Source: Acidobacteriota bacterium (lineage in GTDB: Bacteria > Acidobacteriota > UBA890 > WLXD01). Taken from it: a DNA stretch of 9,789 nucleotides. The notes below the pieces were generated by a model. It ran no database searches. It was given only the letters and a program-made list of their open reading frames with translations, and was not told the DNA's origin. The position numbers and the translations under genes are program-made. Shown in pieces: positions 1 to 6,635 of this stretch (the stretch's first letter is position 1; each line of letters starts with the position of its first letter). The DNA lies in contig JACZXM010000067.1 in assembly GCA_022571615.1 (NCBI GenBank), forward strand, positions 1 through 9,789. Direction: 5' to 3'.

Positions 1-716
1 AGTACCTGCGCATGCGCCGCCTGGTGGAGGAGGCCAGCCAGTTCGAGGACGCCTTCTGGTCGGGCGGCTCCCTCGATGACCTGTACGAGCGCATCGGCGT
101 GTCGTTCGAGCTGCCCAATCATTTCTCCAAGCTCACGGCGCTGGAGAACCTGGAGTTCTTCTCTCGACTCTACCGGGGACCGGTCGTTGGGGCGCTCGAG
201 TTGCTGGAAGCCGTCGATCTGGCGGCCGACGCCGAGATGCCGGTCGGCGAGTACTCCAAGGGGATGAAGGTGAGACTCGGCGTCGCACGGGCGTTGCTGC
301 ACTCACCCGAGATCTTGTTTCTGGACGAGCCGACCGCGGGACTCGACCCGGTGAACGCCCGGCGCATCCGCGACCTGATACGGGCACAACGCGATGCCGG
401 ACGGACGGTGTTCCTGACAACCCACGACATGGCAACCGCGGACGAGCTGTGCGATCGGGTGGCGTTCATCGTCGACGGGAGGATCGCGGTCATCGGGGCG
501 CCGGCCGAGCTGAAGCTGGCGCACGGACGGCGGCAGGTGCGGGTCGAGTATCGCCGTGGGAACAACGACGCGGTGGCCGAGTTCGATCTGGACACCCTCG
601 GCGACAACGCCGAGTTCGCCGCCTTGCTGAGCGACACGAGAATTCGGACCCTGCACACACAAGAGGCGACGCTGGAGCAGGTATTCGTCGAGGTCACCGG
701 CAGGCGCTTGGCATGA
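1..716 (+). CDS. ABC exporter ATP-binding subunit (5' partial)
   Basis: This is the ATPase of an ABC-2 type exporter and would power the two permeases that follow. The frame is open from base 3, so the true start and Walker A lie upstream of the window. Counting from the ATG at base 12, a Q-loop region reads IGVSFELPNH (residues 28-37), with Glu where Gln is usual. The signature is YSKGM (about residue 80) in place of LSGGQ. Walker B is ILFLDEPTAGLDP, followed by a D-loop and the switch histidine in TTHDM. The C-terminal extension ending LEQVFVEVTGR is typical of drug and antibiotic ABC-2 ATPases. The stop overlaps the next start (ATGA), indicating translational coupling. The layout of ATPase plus two unlike permeases resembles mycobacterial Rv2688c-Rv2687c-Rv2686c, a reported fluoroquinolone exporter, but the substrate here is unknown. 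The first ~24 residues do not resemble the strand that normally follows Walker A. Confidence 0.9.
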   Translation, partial: YLRMRRLVEEASQFEDAFWSGGSLDDLYERIGVSFELPNHFSKLTALENLEFFSRLYRGPVVGALELLEAVDLAADAEMPVGEYSKGMKVRLGVARALLHSPEILFLDEPTAGLDPVNARRIRDLIRAQRDAGRTVFLTTHDMATADELCDRVAFIVDGRIAVIGAPAELKLAHGRRQVRVEYRRGNNDAVAEFDLDTLGDNAEFAALLSDTRIRTLHTQEATLEQVFVEVTGRRLA

Positions 717-1429
717 AGCGGTTGGGGGCGGCGATTCGAACCGACGTCCGCCTGCAGCTGCGCAACGGCTTCTATCACGCCGCCGCCTTCATCGCCGTGT
801 TCTCGATCCTCGGTCTGCGCTACCTGCCGGCACAGATGCGGGAGTTCGTGTTGCCCGCACTGGTGGTCAGCAACCTGCTCATCGGAACGTTCTATTTCAT
901 TGCCGGTCTGGTGCTGCTCGAGAAGGCCGAGCGGTCCTTGCAGGCGATCGCCGTGACCCCTCTTCGCGGCCATGAGTACCTGGCTGCGAAGGTGATCACG
1001 CTCGGCGTGCTTTCGCTGATCGAGAACAGTGCCATCGTCGTGCTCTCGCACGGATTCCGGATCCATATCCTGCCCTTGATACTGGGGATCCTGATGGGTG
1101 CGGCGGTGTACACGCTGTTCGGCTTCGCCGTGGTGGCCCGATACTCGAGCATCAACGAGTTCCTGCTGCCTTCGATCGTATGGGCGACACCGCTATTTGT
1201 GCCCTTCCTCCACTACTTCGGCCTGTGGGGCGGCGGATTCTGGGAGCTGTTCTTCGCGCTCCAGCCCCTGCAACCCTCGCTCATCCTGATGCGGGCGGCC
1301 TTCGTTCCCGTGCCGGCGATCGAGTTGGCTTTGGCGATCGGGGCGGGTGCGCTCTGGATCTTGATTTTCTGGGTCTGGACCCACCGGGGCTACGCCCGCT
1401 TCGTGGTGCGCGAGGAGGTGGCACCGTGA
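713..1429 (+). CDS. ABC-2 type exporter permease, first subunit
   Basis: This 238-residue integral membrane protein is one half of the exporter channel. The ATG at 713 overlaps the ATPase stop by 4 bases, and the longer upstream open frame is only a shadow of the ATPase gene. About six hydrophobic spans are visible, at roughly residues 22-38, 46-68, 94-112, 118-142, 151-170 and 204-224. Between spans 2 and 3 lies the cytoplasmic segment LLEKAERSLQAIAVTPLRG. The E-(x)n-L-x-A-(x)2-VTPL pattern is found in the coupling region of ABC-2 permeases and recurs in the second permease. No strong Shine-Dalgarno precedes the ATG, consistent with coupled translation. The family is annotated in databases as a fluoroquinolone-type exporter permease, but nothing here defines the substrate. 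Confidence 0.88.
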   Translation: MKRLGAAIRTDVRLQLRNGFYHAAAFIAVFSILGLRYLPAQMREFVLPALVVSNLLIGTFYFIAGLVLLEKAERSLQAIAVTPLRGHEYLAAKVITLGVLSLIENSAIVVLSHGFRIHILPLILGILMGAAVYTLFGFAVVARYSSINEFLLPSIVWATPLFVPFLHYFGLWGGGFWELFFALQPLQPSLILMRAAFVPVPAIELALAIGAGALWILIFWVWTHRGYARFVVREEVAP

Positions 1430-2164
1430 TCAACAGGGCGGCGGTATCAGCTCTGGTGGCGATCGATCTACGTTCCGTGTGGCGGGATCCGATGCTGCGC
1501 TGGATGGCCGTTCTGCCGGTCGGGATCGCGGTGCTGCTGCGGGTCGGCATTCCGCTCCTGACCCAGGAGCTGCGAGAGCGGCAGGGTTTCGATCTGAGCC
1601 CCTACTATCTGCTCATCGTCAGCACCTTGGTGTTGCTGATGCCTGCGATGGTGGGCATGATTGCCGGCTTCCTGCTGCTGGACCTGCGTGATGACCGTAC
1701 GCTGAGCGCGCTGCAGGTGACGCCGCTTTCGGTCCGCGGCTATCTCGCGTACCGGCTGCTGCTGCCGATGGCACTCAGCCTGCCGGTGACGGTACTGATG
1801 GTGCAGTTCGTCGGCCAGGTCGAGATCGGAATTGGGGGCGACGTTGGTCGTGGCGCTGGCGGCGGCCCCGGTGGCGCCGATGTACGCGCTGTTTCTGGGG
1901 ACCTTCGCGCGCAACAAGGTACAGGGCTTCGCGCTGATGAAAGCCGCCGGCGTGCTGATGATCCCACCGGTCGTTGCCTGGTGGGTGCGGGAGCCGTGGC
2001 AGTGGATGCTAGGGATCGTTCCGTACTACTGGCCAATCAAGCTGTTCTGGAACCTGGCGACGGACCGGGGTGGCGGTGTCGTGATCATGAGCGTCGCCCT
2101 TTCCTACCAGGCCTTGCTGGTGTGGTTGTTGCTGCGGCGGACAGATAGGCTGGCGCTGGAGTAG
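1426..2164 (+). pseudogene. ABC-2 type exporter permease, second subunit, interrupted by a one-base frameshift
   Basis: This is the partner of the preceding permease. The GTG at 1426 overlaps that gene's stop (GTGA) and has a strong Shine-Dalgarno, AGGAGGT at 1413-1419, six bases upstream. The first ~136 residues carry membrane spans near 28-45 and 60-86, then the coupling segment DLRDDRTLSALQVTPLSVRG. At the GGGGG run (1834-1838) this frame turns into Gly/Arg-rich nonsense. From 1832 the next frame continues as a clear permease half: small hydrophobic residues, then ALFLGTFARNKVQG, WPIKLFWNL and a final span ending at the TAG at 2162-2164. Removing one G joins the halves as EIGIGATLVV and gives 245 residues, close to permease 1 (238). 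The cause could be a homopolymer sequencing error, a real inactivating insertion, or slippage. The C-terminal half has not decayed, which favours an error or a very recent event. Confidence 0.8.
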
Positions 2165-2172
2165 TGAGAGGG

Positions 2173-3057
2173 ATGCAAGTACATCTGATCGACGGAACCT
2201 ACGAGTTGTTCCGCCACTACTATGCCGTCCCGCGGCGCACCGATGCCGATGGCAACGAGGTGGGCGCGATCCGTGGCGTGCTGAGCTCGATGCTGGCGCT
2301 GCTGCGGGAAGGATCCACTCATCTGGCGGTGGCCACCGACCACGTGATCGAGTCGTTTCGCAACCAGATGTGGCCGGGATACAAGCGCGGAGGGAGCATC
2401 GAGCCGGAGCTACTGGCGCAGTTTCACCCGCTCGAGCATGCCCTGGCGGCCATGGGCGTTACGGTGTGGCGGATGGAGCGATTCGAGGCCGATGATGCGA
2501 TCGCGTCCGCCGTCGCCGCCTTGGTGAAGAACCCGGCCGTCGAGCGAATCATCGTCTGTACGCCGGACAAGGATCTGGCCCAGTGCGTAGTGGGCGAGAG
2601 GGTGGTGCAGCTGGATCGTCGCGCCCGGGTGGTCCGTGATGCGGTTGCGGTGCGCGAGAAGTTCGGCGTCGCGCCGGCTTCGATCCCCGACTACCTGGCG
2701 CTGGTTGGCGACAGCGCCGACGGCTACCCGGGGGTTCGGGGCTGGGGCGCCAAGTCGTCCTCGAAGGTGCTCGGGCACTACGCGTATCTCGAAGCCATCC
2801 CCGGCAACGCTGGCGAATGGCAGGTACAGGTGCGGGGCGCGGCCCGGCTGGCGGCGGCACTCACCGAGCAATGGGAACAGGCGCTGCTGTTCCGCGACCT
2901 GGCCACGCTGCGCACCGACGCCATCGAGCTTGCCGATGTCGAGGCACTGCGGTGGCGAGGTCCGTCGGAACACTTCGGCGCTCTGTGTGACCAAATCGGC
3001 GCTCCCGGGCTGGCCGAGCAAGCGCGCCAGATCCAGCGGCAGCGACAACCCGAGTAG
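2173..3057 (+). CDS. 5'-3' exonuclease, DNA polymerase I N-terminal (FEN) type, stand-alone
   Basis: This 294-residue stand-alone relative of the 5' nuclease domain of DNA polymerase I is expected to remove 5' flaps or primers using two metal ions. The acidic residues are in place: D7 (HLIDGTYELFR), D56 (VATDH), E105/D107/D108 (FEADDAIA), D132/D134 (TPDKDLAQ) and D180/D183 (GDSADGYPGV). Basic residues R63 and K71 (SFRNQ, YKRGG) match the DNA-end-binding arch. The helix-three-turn-helix segment reads PGVRGWGAKSSSKVL, with GYPGV where polymerase I has NIPGV. There is no polymerase domain. I chose the ATG at 2173 because GGAG at 2158-2161 is 11 bases upstream and the protein then begins as homologues do. 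A GTG at 2164 overlapping the permease stop would add three residues. Its place directly behind the exporter implies co-transcription, which is functionally unexplained. Confidence 0.92.
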   Translation: MQVHLIDGTYELFRHYYAVPRRTDADGNEVGAIRGVLSSMLALLREGSTHLAVATDHVIESFRNQMWPGYKRGGSIEPELLAQFHPLEHALAAMGVTVWRMERFEADDAIASAVAALVKNPAVERIIVCTPDKDLAQCVVGERVVQLDRRARVVRDAVAVREKFGVAPASIPDYLALVGDSADGYPGVRGWGAKSSSKVLGHYAYLEAIPGNAGEWQVQVRGAARLAAALTEQWEQALLFRDLATLRTDAIELADVEALRWRGPSEHFGALCDQIGAPGLAEQARQIQRQRQPE

Positions 3058-3060
3058 ACC

Positions 3061-3074
3061 GACGTCGCGACGTC
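3061..3074. repeat. Perfect 14-bp palindrome after the exonuclease stop
   Basis: GACGTCGCGACGTC is identical to its own reverse complement and begins four bases after the exonuclease stop codon. It lies in the 97-base gap between two convergent genes. No T-run follows on either strand, so it is not a standard intrinsic terminator. It could serve as a dimeric protein-binding site, act as a 3' mRNA hairpin, or be chance in GC-rich DNA. I saw no other strong structure in the gap. Confidence 0.6.
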
Positions 3075-3154
3075 CTAGATCTGCACCCGTGACGGCGCAA
3101 CCGGGCCGATGGCACTTGCACCACGGCCTGATGTCGGGGGATCGGGACGGTCCG

Positions 3155-5686
3155 CTACTCCTCCGATTGACCGTACTTGTCCAGATGCGCCGCGGTGGCG
3201 TCCTCGGCCCACTGCTCGGCGCGCACGCGCCCGCGCAGCGCCGGGATGCGCTCCTCGATCCACTCGATGTCCCTGGGCACCAGTGCGGCGATCTGACGGT
3301 AGGTCACCAGCCCGATTTCCTCGAGTGCCTGGGCGGTCACCGTACCGATGCCCCGGATCACGGTGAGATCGTCGGCAGGGGTAGGCTCGACCGCCATCTT
3401 GCGTCGCAGCAGCCGCGTCTCTTGCTCGCGCTCATGCAACTCGCGGAGCACGCGCTCCCGCACCCGGTAGGAACGTTGCAGCTCGTGTTCCAGCTCGTCG
3501 ACGCGAGCCTGGCGTCGCACCAGTCGGGTCTCGGCAGCCTGCATATCCTCCGCAACGCTCTCGAGGTCGGCCCGCAGCAGCTGCAGTTCCCCCTCACGTG
3601 AGCTCAGCAACGCGTTGACCCGCTCGTTCTCGAGCTGGCCGGCGCGCAGTCGGCGCTCGTGAGCGCCGTCCATTTCGGCGAGGTCCGAACGCAGCGATTC
3701 GATCGTCAACACCTGGCGGTCGGTTTCGGCGCGGGCGGCATTGAGCTCAGCTTCCATGGCCTCGACGCGTGCCTCGAGCGTGTTCAGCGCTGCGGCGCGC
3801 GAGCCATGCTGTTGCTCTAGCTCGGAGGAGGCGGCCTCGAGCTGGGCCACCTGGTCGGCGCTCACCTGAAGCTCCAGCTCGCGTGTTCGGAGCGCATCGG
3901 ATAACCGCTTGCTCTCGAGATCTCGCTCTCGGAGCCGCAGCTTGGAGGCCTCCTGCACCTGGCGTAGGTCCGCCACTATCCGGTCGCTCTCCGTCCGTGC
4001 TCCATCGACCCGTTGCTGCAGGGTGGCGATCTCGCTGTCCTGTCTGCTAGCGTGGCCTTCGAGCTCCTCGATGCGCTCGAGTTGCTGCTGGATGGTTGCG
4101 CTTGCGGCGGCACTTTCGGAGTCCGTCTCGGTGCGAAGGCGAGAGATCTCCTGCTCAAGTAGCTCGGTCGTGCGCTCGAACCCCTCGGTGTGCACTCGCT
4201 CGCGCTCGTGGTGCGTTTGTTCCATCTGCTCGATCGTTTGGTCCCGTTCGCGGAGTCGGGCACGCAGATCGGTCGCGCTTCGCGCCGAGGAGGAGGTGCG
4301 CTCCTCGAGCTCGTCGATATGGGCTTGGAATTGCTCGATCTGATGGGTGTAGCCCTGATCGAGCTCCCTGGCGTCGTGTCGGGCACGCTCCAGCGCGGTG
4401 TTGCGCTCGGTCAGTTGGGCCTCAAGCTGGGCGATGAGCGCGGCGGCTTCCTCGTTGGTCGTCTGGAGCGCCGCCCGTGCCCGCCTGTGCGCCTCGAGAT
4501 CGGCGGCAAGCCCGTCGAGATTTGATTTCGCCGCATCGCGCTCGGAATGCGCCTGGTCGATTCTGGCCGCTCGCGCTTCGAGCTCGTGTCGCAGGCGCTC
4601 GACGTCGGCGTCGCGCTCGGCAACCTGGCGCTCGTAGCTTGCCGCCAGCTCCTCGAGCTCATGTCCGATACTCGATACCTGCTCGCCCCGCAGTACCAGG
4701 GCTTCTTCGAGCGCCACGGTGTCTCGTTGCCGGTCTTCCAGAGCCGAGGTCAGGCGCTCGATCTCGATTTGAAGAGCCTGCGCGCGCTTGCCTTGACGCT
4801 GGTGTCCGCGGGCGGTCTCGGTCTGGGCTGCCTCGAGCTCGCGAATCCGCTCGTCGCGTTCGAGCAGCTGGCTGACATAGCTCTCCTCCAAGTTCGAGAG
4901 CTCTGAGTGCGACCGCTCAATCGTCGACTGGCGCGCTTCGAGCTGATCGTGGAGCTGTCGGGTCAGCGCTTCGAGCTCCTGGACGCGCTGGTCTACGCGA
5001 GTCGCTTGATCGACGGTGTCTTGCCCCTGTGCCTGCACGAGCGACAACTGTTCGCGCGCTTGTGCCAGGTCCTTCTCCATCTCCTTGAGGTCGGCCCGGC
5101 CGGCTTGGGCCACGCCTTGGAGCCGTTCCGTCTCTCGGTCGCGCTCCTCGATCTGAACGACCAGCCGGGCTATCTGCTCGGGATCAATGCCGGTAGGTGG
5201 TGGGCTCTGCTCGAGCCGTGCCTCGACCGAGGCCAGCTGATCCCGGAGGCCGAGCACTTGACCGGTACGCAGCTCGAGCTCTTGCCGTTTTGCCTCGAGC
5301 TCCTCGTGGGCCACCGCCAGCCGCGCAACGAGCTCGGGTTCGTCGGAGTCCCGCAGCGCCATGGCCGCTTCGCGCTCCGAAAGGTCGCTCTCACGCTGCT
5401 GCAGATCGGCCTCGCGACCCTCCAGATCCACCTGGCGCGTGCCGAGCTCAGAGCCGCGCTGTGCGAGCTCGGAGTCGTGCAACGCGTCGGTCGCGGCCTG
5501 TTCGCGTTGCTTCGCCTCCAGCTCATCGAGTTGGAGCCTGAGATGTTCGAGCTCTCGCTGTTGGGGCGCGTCGCGATCCAGCGACGCCGCCTTGTCGTTG
5601 CGCCGACTCGCGTACCAGCCGAAGGCGAAACCGGTCACCGCCATGATGACCAAGCTGGCGGCGACGGTGATCACTTCGGGTGGCAT
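3155..5686 (-). CDS. Membrane-anchored long coiled-coil protein with C-terminal helix-hairpin-helix domain
   Basis: This 843-residue protein has one N-terminal membrane span (residues ~5-25, VITVAASLVIMAVTGFAFGW, then YASRR). Heptad-rich coiled coil follows, heavy in Glu, Gln, Arg, Leu and Ala, from about 42 to 160. It is broken by SPPPTGIDPE (161-170) and then resumes to about residue 755. After a proline-containing linker (VEPTPA), residues 772-843 form a helix-hairpin-helix domain: DDLTVIRGIGTVTAQALEEI, then TYRQIAAL, then a tail with HLDKYG. Such domains (HhH_5-like) often bind DNA without sequence specificity. The domain order suggests a cytoplasmic rod linking the inner membrane to nucleic acid. 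The overall plan recalls RmuC (anchor plus coiled coil), but no nuclease domain is present. The start at 5686 has GGAG nine bases upstream and places the membrane span at the N-terminus. The frame upstream to 5770 looks non-coding. The gene is monocistronic and converges on the exonuclease. Confidence 0.85.
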   Translation of the reverse strand: MPPEVITVAASLVIMAVTGFAFGWYASRRNDKAASLDRDAPQQRELEHLRLQLDELEAKQREQAATDALHDSELAQRGSELGTRQVDLEGREADLQQRESDLSEREAAMALRDSDEPELVARLAVAHEELEAKRQELELRTGQVLGLRDQLASVEARLEQSPPPTGIDPEQIARLVVQIEERDRETERLQGVAQAGRADLKEMEKDLAQAREQLSLVQAQGQDTVDQATRVDQRVQELEALTRQLHDQLEARQSTIERSHSELSNLEESYVSQLLERDERIRELEAAQTETARGHQRQGKRAQALQIEIERLTSALEDRQRDTVALEEALVLRGEQVSSIGHELEELAASYERQVAERDADVERLRHELEARAARIDQAHSERDAAKSNLDGLAADLEAHRRARAALQTTNEEAAALIAQLEAQLTERNTALERARHDARELDQGYTHQIEQFQAHIDELEERTSSSARSATDLRARLRERDQTIEQMEQTHHERERVHTEGFERTTELLEQEISRLRTETDSESAAASATIQQQLERIEELEGHASRQDSEIATLQQRVDGARTESDRIVADLRQVQEASKLRLRERDLESKRLSDALRTRELELQVSADQVAQLEAASSELEQQHGSRAAALNTLEARVEAMEAELNAARAETDRQVLTIESLRSDLAEMDGAHERRLRAGQLENERVNALLSSREGELQLLRADLESVAEDMQAAETRLVRRQARVDELEHELQRSYRVRERVLRELHEREQETRLLRRKMAVEPTPADDLTVIRGIGTVTAQALEEIGLVTYRQIAALVPRDIEWIEERIPALRGRVRAEQWAEDATAAHLDKYGQSEE

Positions 5687-5748
5687 TCGTGGTGCTCCAG
5701 GCGCGTTGAATCGGAAAGCGGATCGTGCGGGATGCGGGTGCAGATCCC

Positions 5749-5754
5749 AGTATA
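5749..5754 (-). promoter_or_regulatory. Possible -10 element for the coiled-coil gene
   Basis: On the minus strand this hexamer reads TATACT, close to the sigma-70 consensus TATAAT, about 63 bases upstream of the chosen ATG. In this GC-rich stretch it is the only AT-rich hexamer of that form. No recognisable -35 lies 16-18 bases further upstream, so the call is tentative. Confidence 0.25.
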
Positions 5755-5867
5755 GGTACAGCACGCCCACAGACGGATCGCCGCCACCCGAGGGAGGGGG
5801 CCAGACTCGGTCATGCAGGGCCAGCGGTCGCGACCAACCCGCACCGCTACGCTGTTAGCTGCCGCAG

Positions 5868-6011
5868 CTACCGCTCCGAGATCACCACCGGCGGCAGGTT
5901 CAGCGCCGCAACCATGTCGTTGAAAGCGGCCACGTCGGCATCGAGAATCTGCTGCAGCCGCCCGACGACTTGCAGCACAGGTTTGTTCTTGAGGACTGGA
6001 GGCGCGGGATC
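5868..6011 (-). pseudogene. Orphan C-terminal gene fragment (possible remnant)
   Basis: Read on the minus strand, this frame is open for 47 codons from a TGA at 6012-6014 to a TAG at 5868-5870. Its last part, LQQILDADVAAFNDMVAALN followed by LPPVVISER, looks like a genuine protein C-terminus. Third codon positions are strongly G/C and composition is balanced. It has no ATG upstream of this part and no Shine-Dalgarno. The 'AFN.(M/L)...NLPPV' ending resembles tails of some large secreted BNR/VPS10-type glycosyl-hydrolase-like proteins, but that match is from memory and loose. It may be what remains of a gene whose body was deleted. Chance in GC-rich sequence cannot be excluded. Confidence 0.35.
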
Positions 6012-6036
6012 TCATGCCCTGCTGCGTTCCCTCCGG

Positions 6037-6062
6037 TGCAACCCTTTGCGTTCCTCCTGTCA
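6037..6062 (+). promoter_or_regulatory. Candidate ECF-type promoter for the sigma-factor operon
   Basis: TGCAACC (6037-6043) and GTCA (6059-6062) flank a spacer giving 16 bases between the AAC core and GTC. The site ends 36 bases upstream of the operon's first ATG. An AAC-containing -35 and a GTC-like -10 at this spacing are typical of promoters read by ECF sigma factors, which often control their own operon. The call rests on spacing and core bases only. Confidence 0.3.
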
Positions 6063-6098
6063 CTCATGATCGAATCCCCACAACCTGCGAGGACGAGG

Positions 6099-6635
6099 AT
6101 GAATACACGTACGACAAGGATGTTGGCGGGCGTCACAGCGGTCGCCGCCCTGGTTACGATGACGGCTACGGCCAGTCCGCGACCGACCGAGGGGGACGCT
6201 GCGCGGAGCCTGTTCGAGCGCTTCAAGGCGATCGAGGGCAGCTGGCAGACCACTAGCACCGCCGGCTGGAACGAAGTTTCGACCTTCGAGGTGATCGCGC
6301 GCGGGTCGGTGGTCATGGGGATCACCACGTTTCGCGACGCCCCCGACCGCAAGATGGTCACCATGTATTACCTGGACGGAGACGAGTTGGTGGCGGTGCA
6401 CTATTGCGAGGCGCGCAACCAGCCCTTCCTCGTTGCCTCCAAGCTCGACGCCGAGGCCGGAGAGGTCACCTTCAACTTTCGCGACGGTGGGAACATCCCA
6501 ACCCGGGACCGCGGGCACATGGACCAGGCGGTGTACCGGTTCGTCGATGGCGATCGCTTCAGCTCCCGCTGGACCTGGTACCAGGATGGCGAGGAGCAGT
6601 GGCTCGAAGAGATCGAGTACCGGCGCATTCGGTGA
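6099..6635 (+). CDS. Secreted beta-barrel-like protein of unknown function
   Basis: This 178-residue protein has an N-terminal signal peptide: basic MNTRTTR, a hydrophobic stretch at about residues 9-22, and a likely cleavage after TATA or TATAS (ASPRP). The mature part opens with FERFKAIEGSW (residues 39-49) and continues as alternating strands. These include STFEVIARGSVVMGITTF, MVTMYYLDGDELVAVHYC (87-103) and WTWYQDGEEQWLEEIEY near the end. The FE(R)FKAIEGSW start, the YxLDGD.L...HYC....NQP motif and the strand-rich make-up match a widespread, uncharacterised lipocalin-like secreted family. The single Cys (103) sits in the conserved HYC motif. The ATG at 6099 is chosen because GAGGA at 6089-6093 is five bases upstream and the signal peptide follows. 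The stop overlaps the sigma-factor start by 4 bases, so expression is probably coupled to the signalling pair. Confidence 0.82.
   Translation: MNTRTTRMLAGVTAVAALVTMTATASPRPTEGDAARSLFERFKAIEGSWQTTSTAGWNEVSTFEVIARGSVVMGITTFRDAPDRKMVTMYYLDGDELVAVHYCEARNQPFLVASKLDAEAGEVTFNFRDGGNIPTRDRGHMDQAVYRFVDGDRFSSRWTWYQDGEEQWLEEIEYRRIR

Larger units (their letters stand above)
5687..6098. other. Divergent intergenic region of 412 bases
   Basis: This region separates the minus-strand coiled-coil gene from the plus-strand sigma-factor operon, so it should carry promoters for both. It holds a weak minus-strand -10 candidate (5749-5754), a coding-like minus-strand tail (5868-6011) and an ECF-like promoter candidate (6037-6062). 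A short inverted repeat, TAGCTG-CCG-CAGCTA, lies at 5856-5870. I see no tRNA, riboswitch or mobile-element sequence in it. Confidence 0.6.

Noticed and set aside
449..712. Upstream extension of the first permease to base 449
   Set aside because: The extension is Arg/Gly-rich and overlaps the C-terminal domain of the ATPase. The ATGA overlap at 713 gives a normal permease N-terminus.
2636..3601. Plus-strand open frame of 321 residues spanning the end of the exonuclease gene and the start of the opposite gene
   Set aside because: Its first part is Arg/Ser-rich shadow of the exonuclease and its last part is antisense to the helix-hairpin-helix gene. It has no coherent protein character.
4300..5560. 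Recurrent short GAGCTC/CTCGAG-like motifs suggesting a tandem DNA repeat
   Set aside because: The recurrences follow Glu-Leu-Glu heptads of the coiled coil and have no fixed period at the DNA level, so they are explained by protein sequence.
4907..5755. Long plus-strand open frame (282 residues) opposite the coiled-coil gene
   Set aside because: It is the mirror of Glu/Gln/Arg/Leu heptads: the complement of GAG/CAG/CGC codons reads as CTC/CTG/GCG, giving an artificial Leu/Arg/Ala-rich chain. It has no Shine-Dalgarno or recognisable domain, while the minus strand is clearly coding.
5856..5870. Inverted repeat TAGCTG-CCG-CAGCTA as a terminator
   Set aside because: The stem is only six pairs and no T-run follows on either strand. 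It overlaps the stop of the putative orphan tail and is probably chance.
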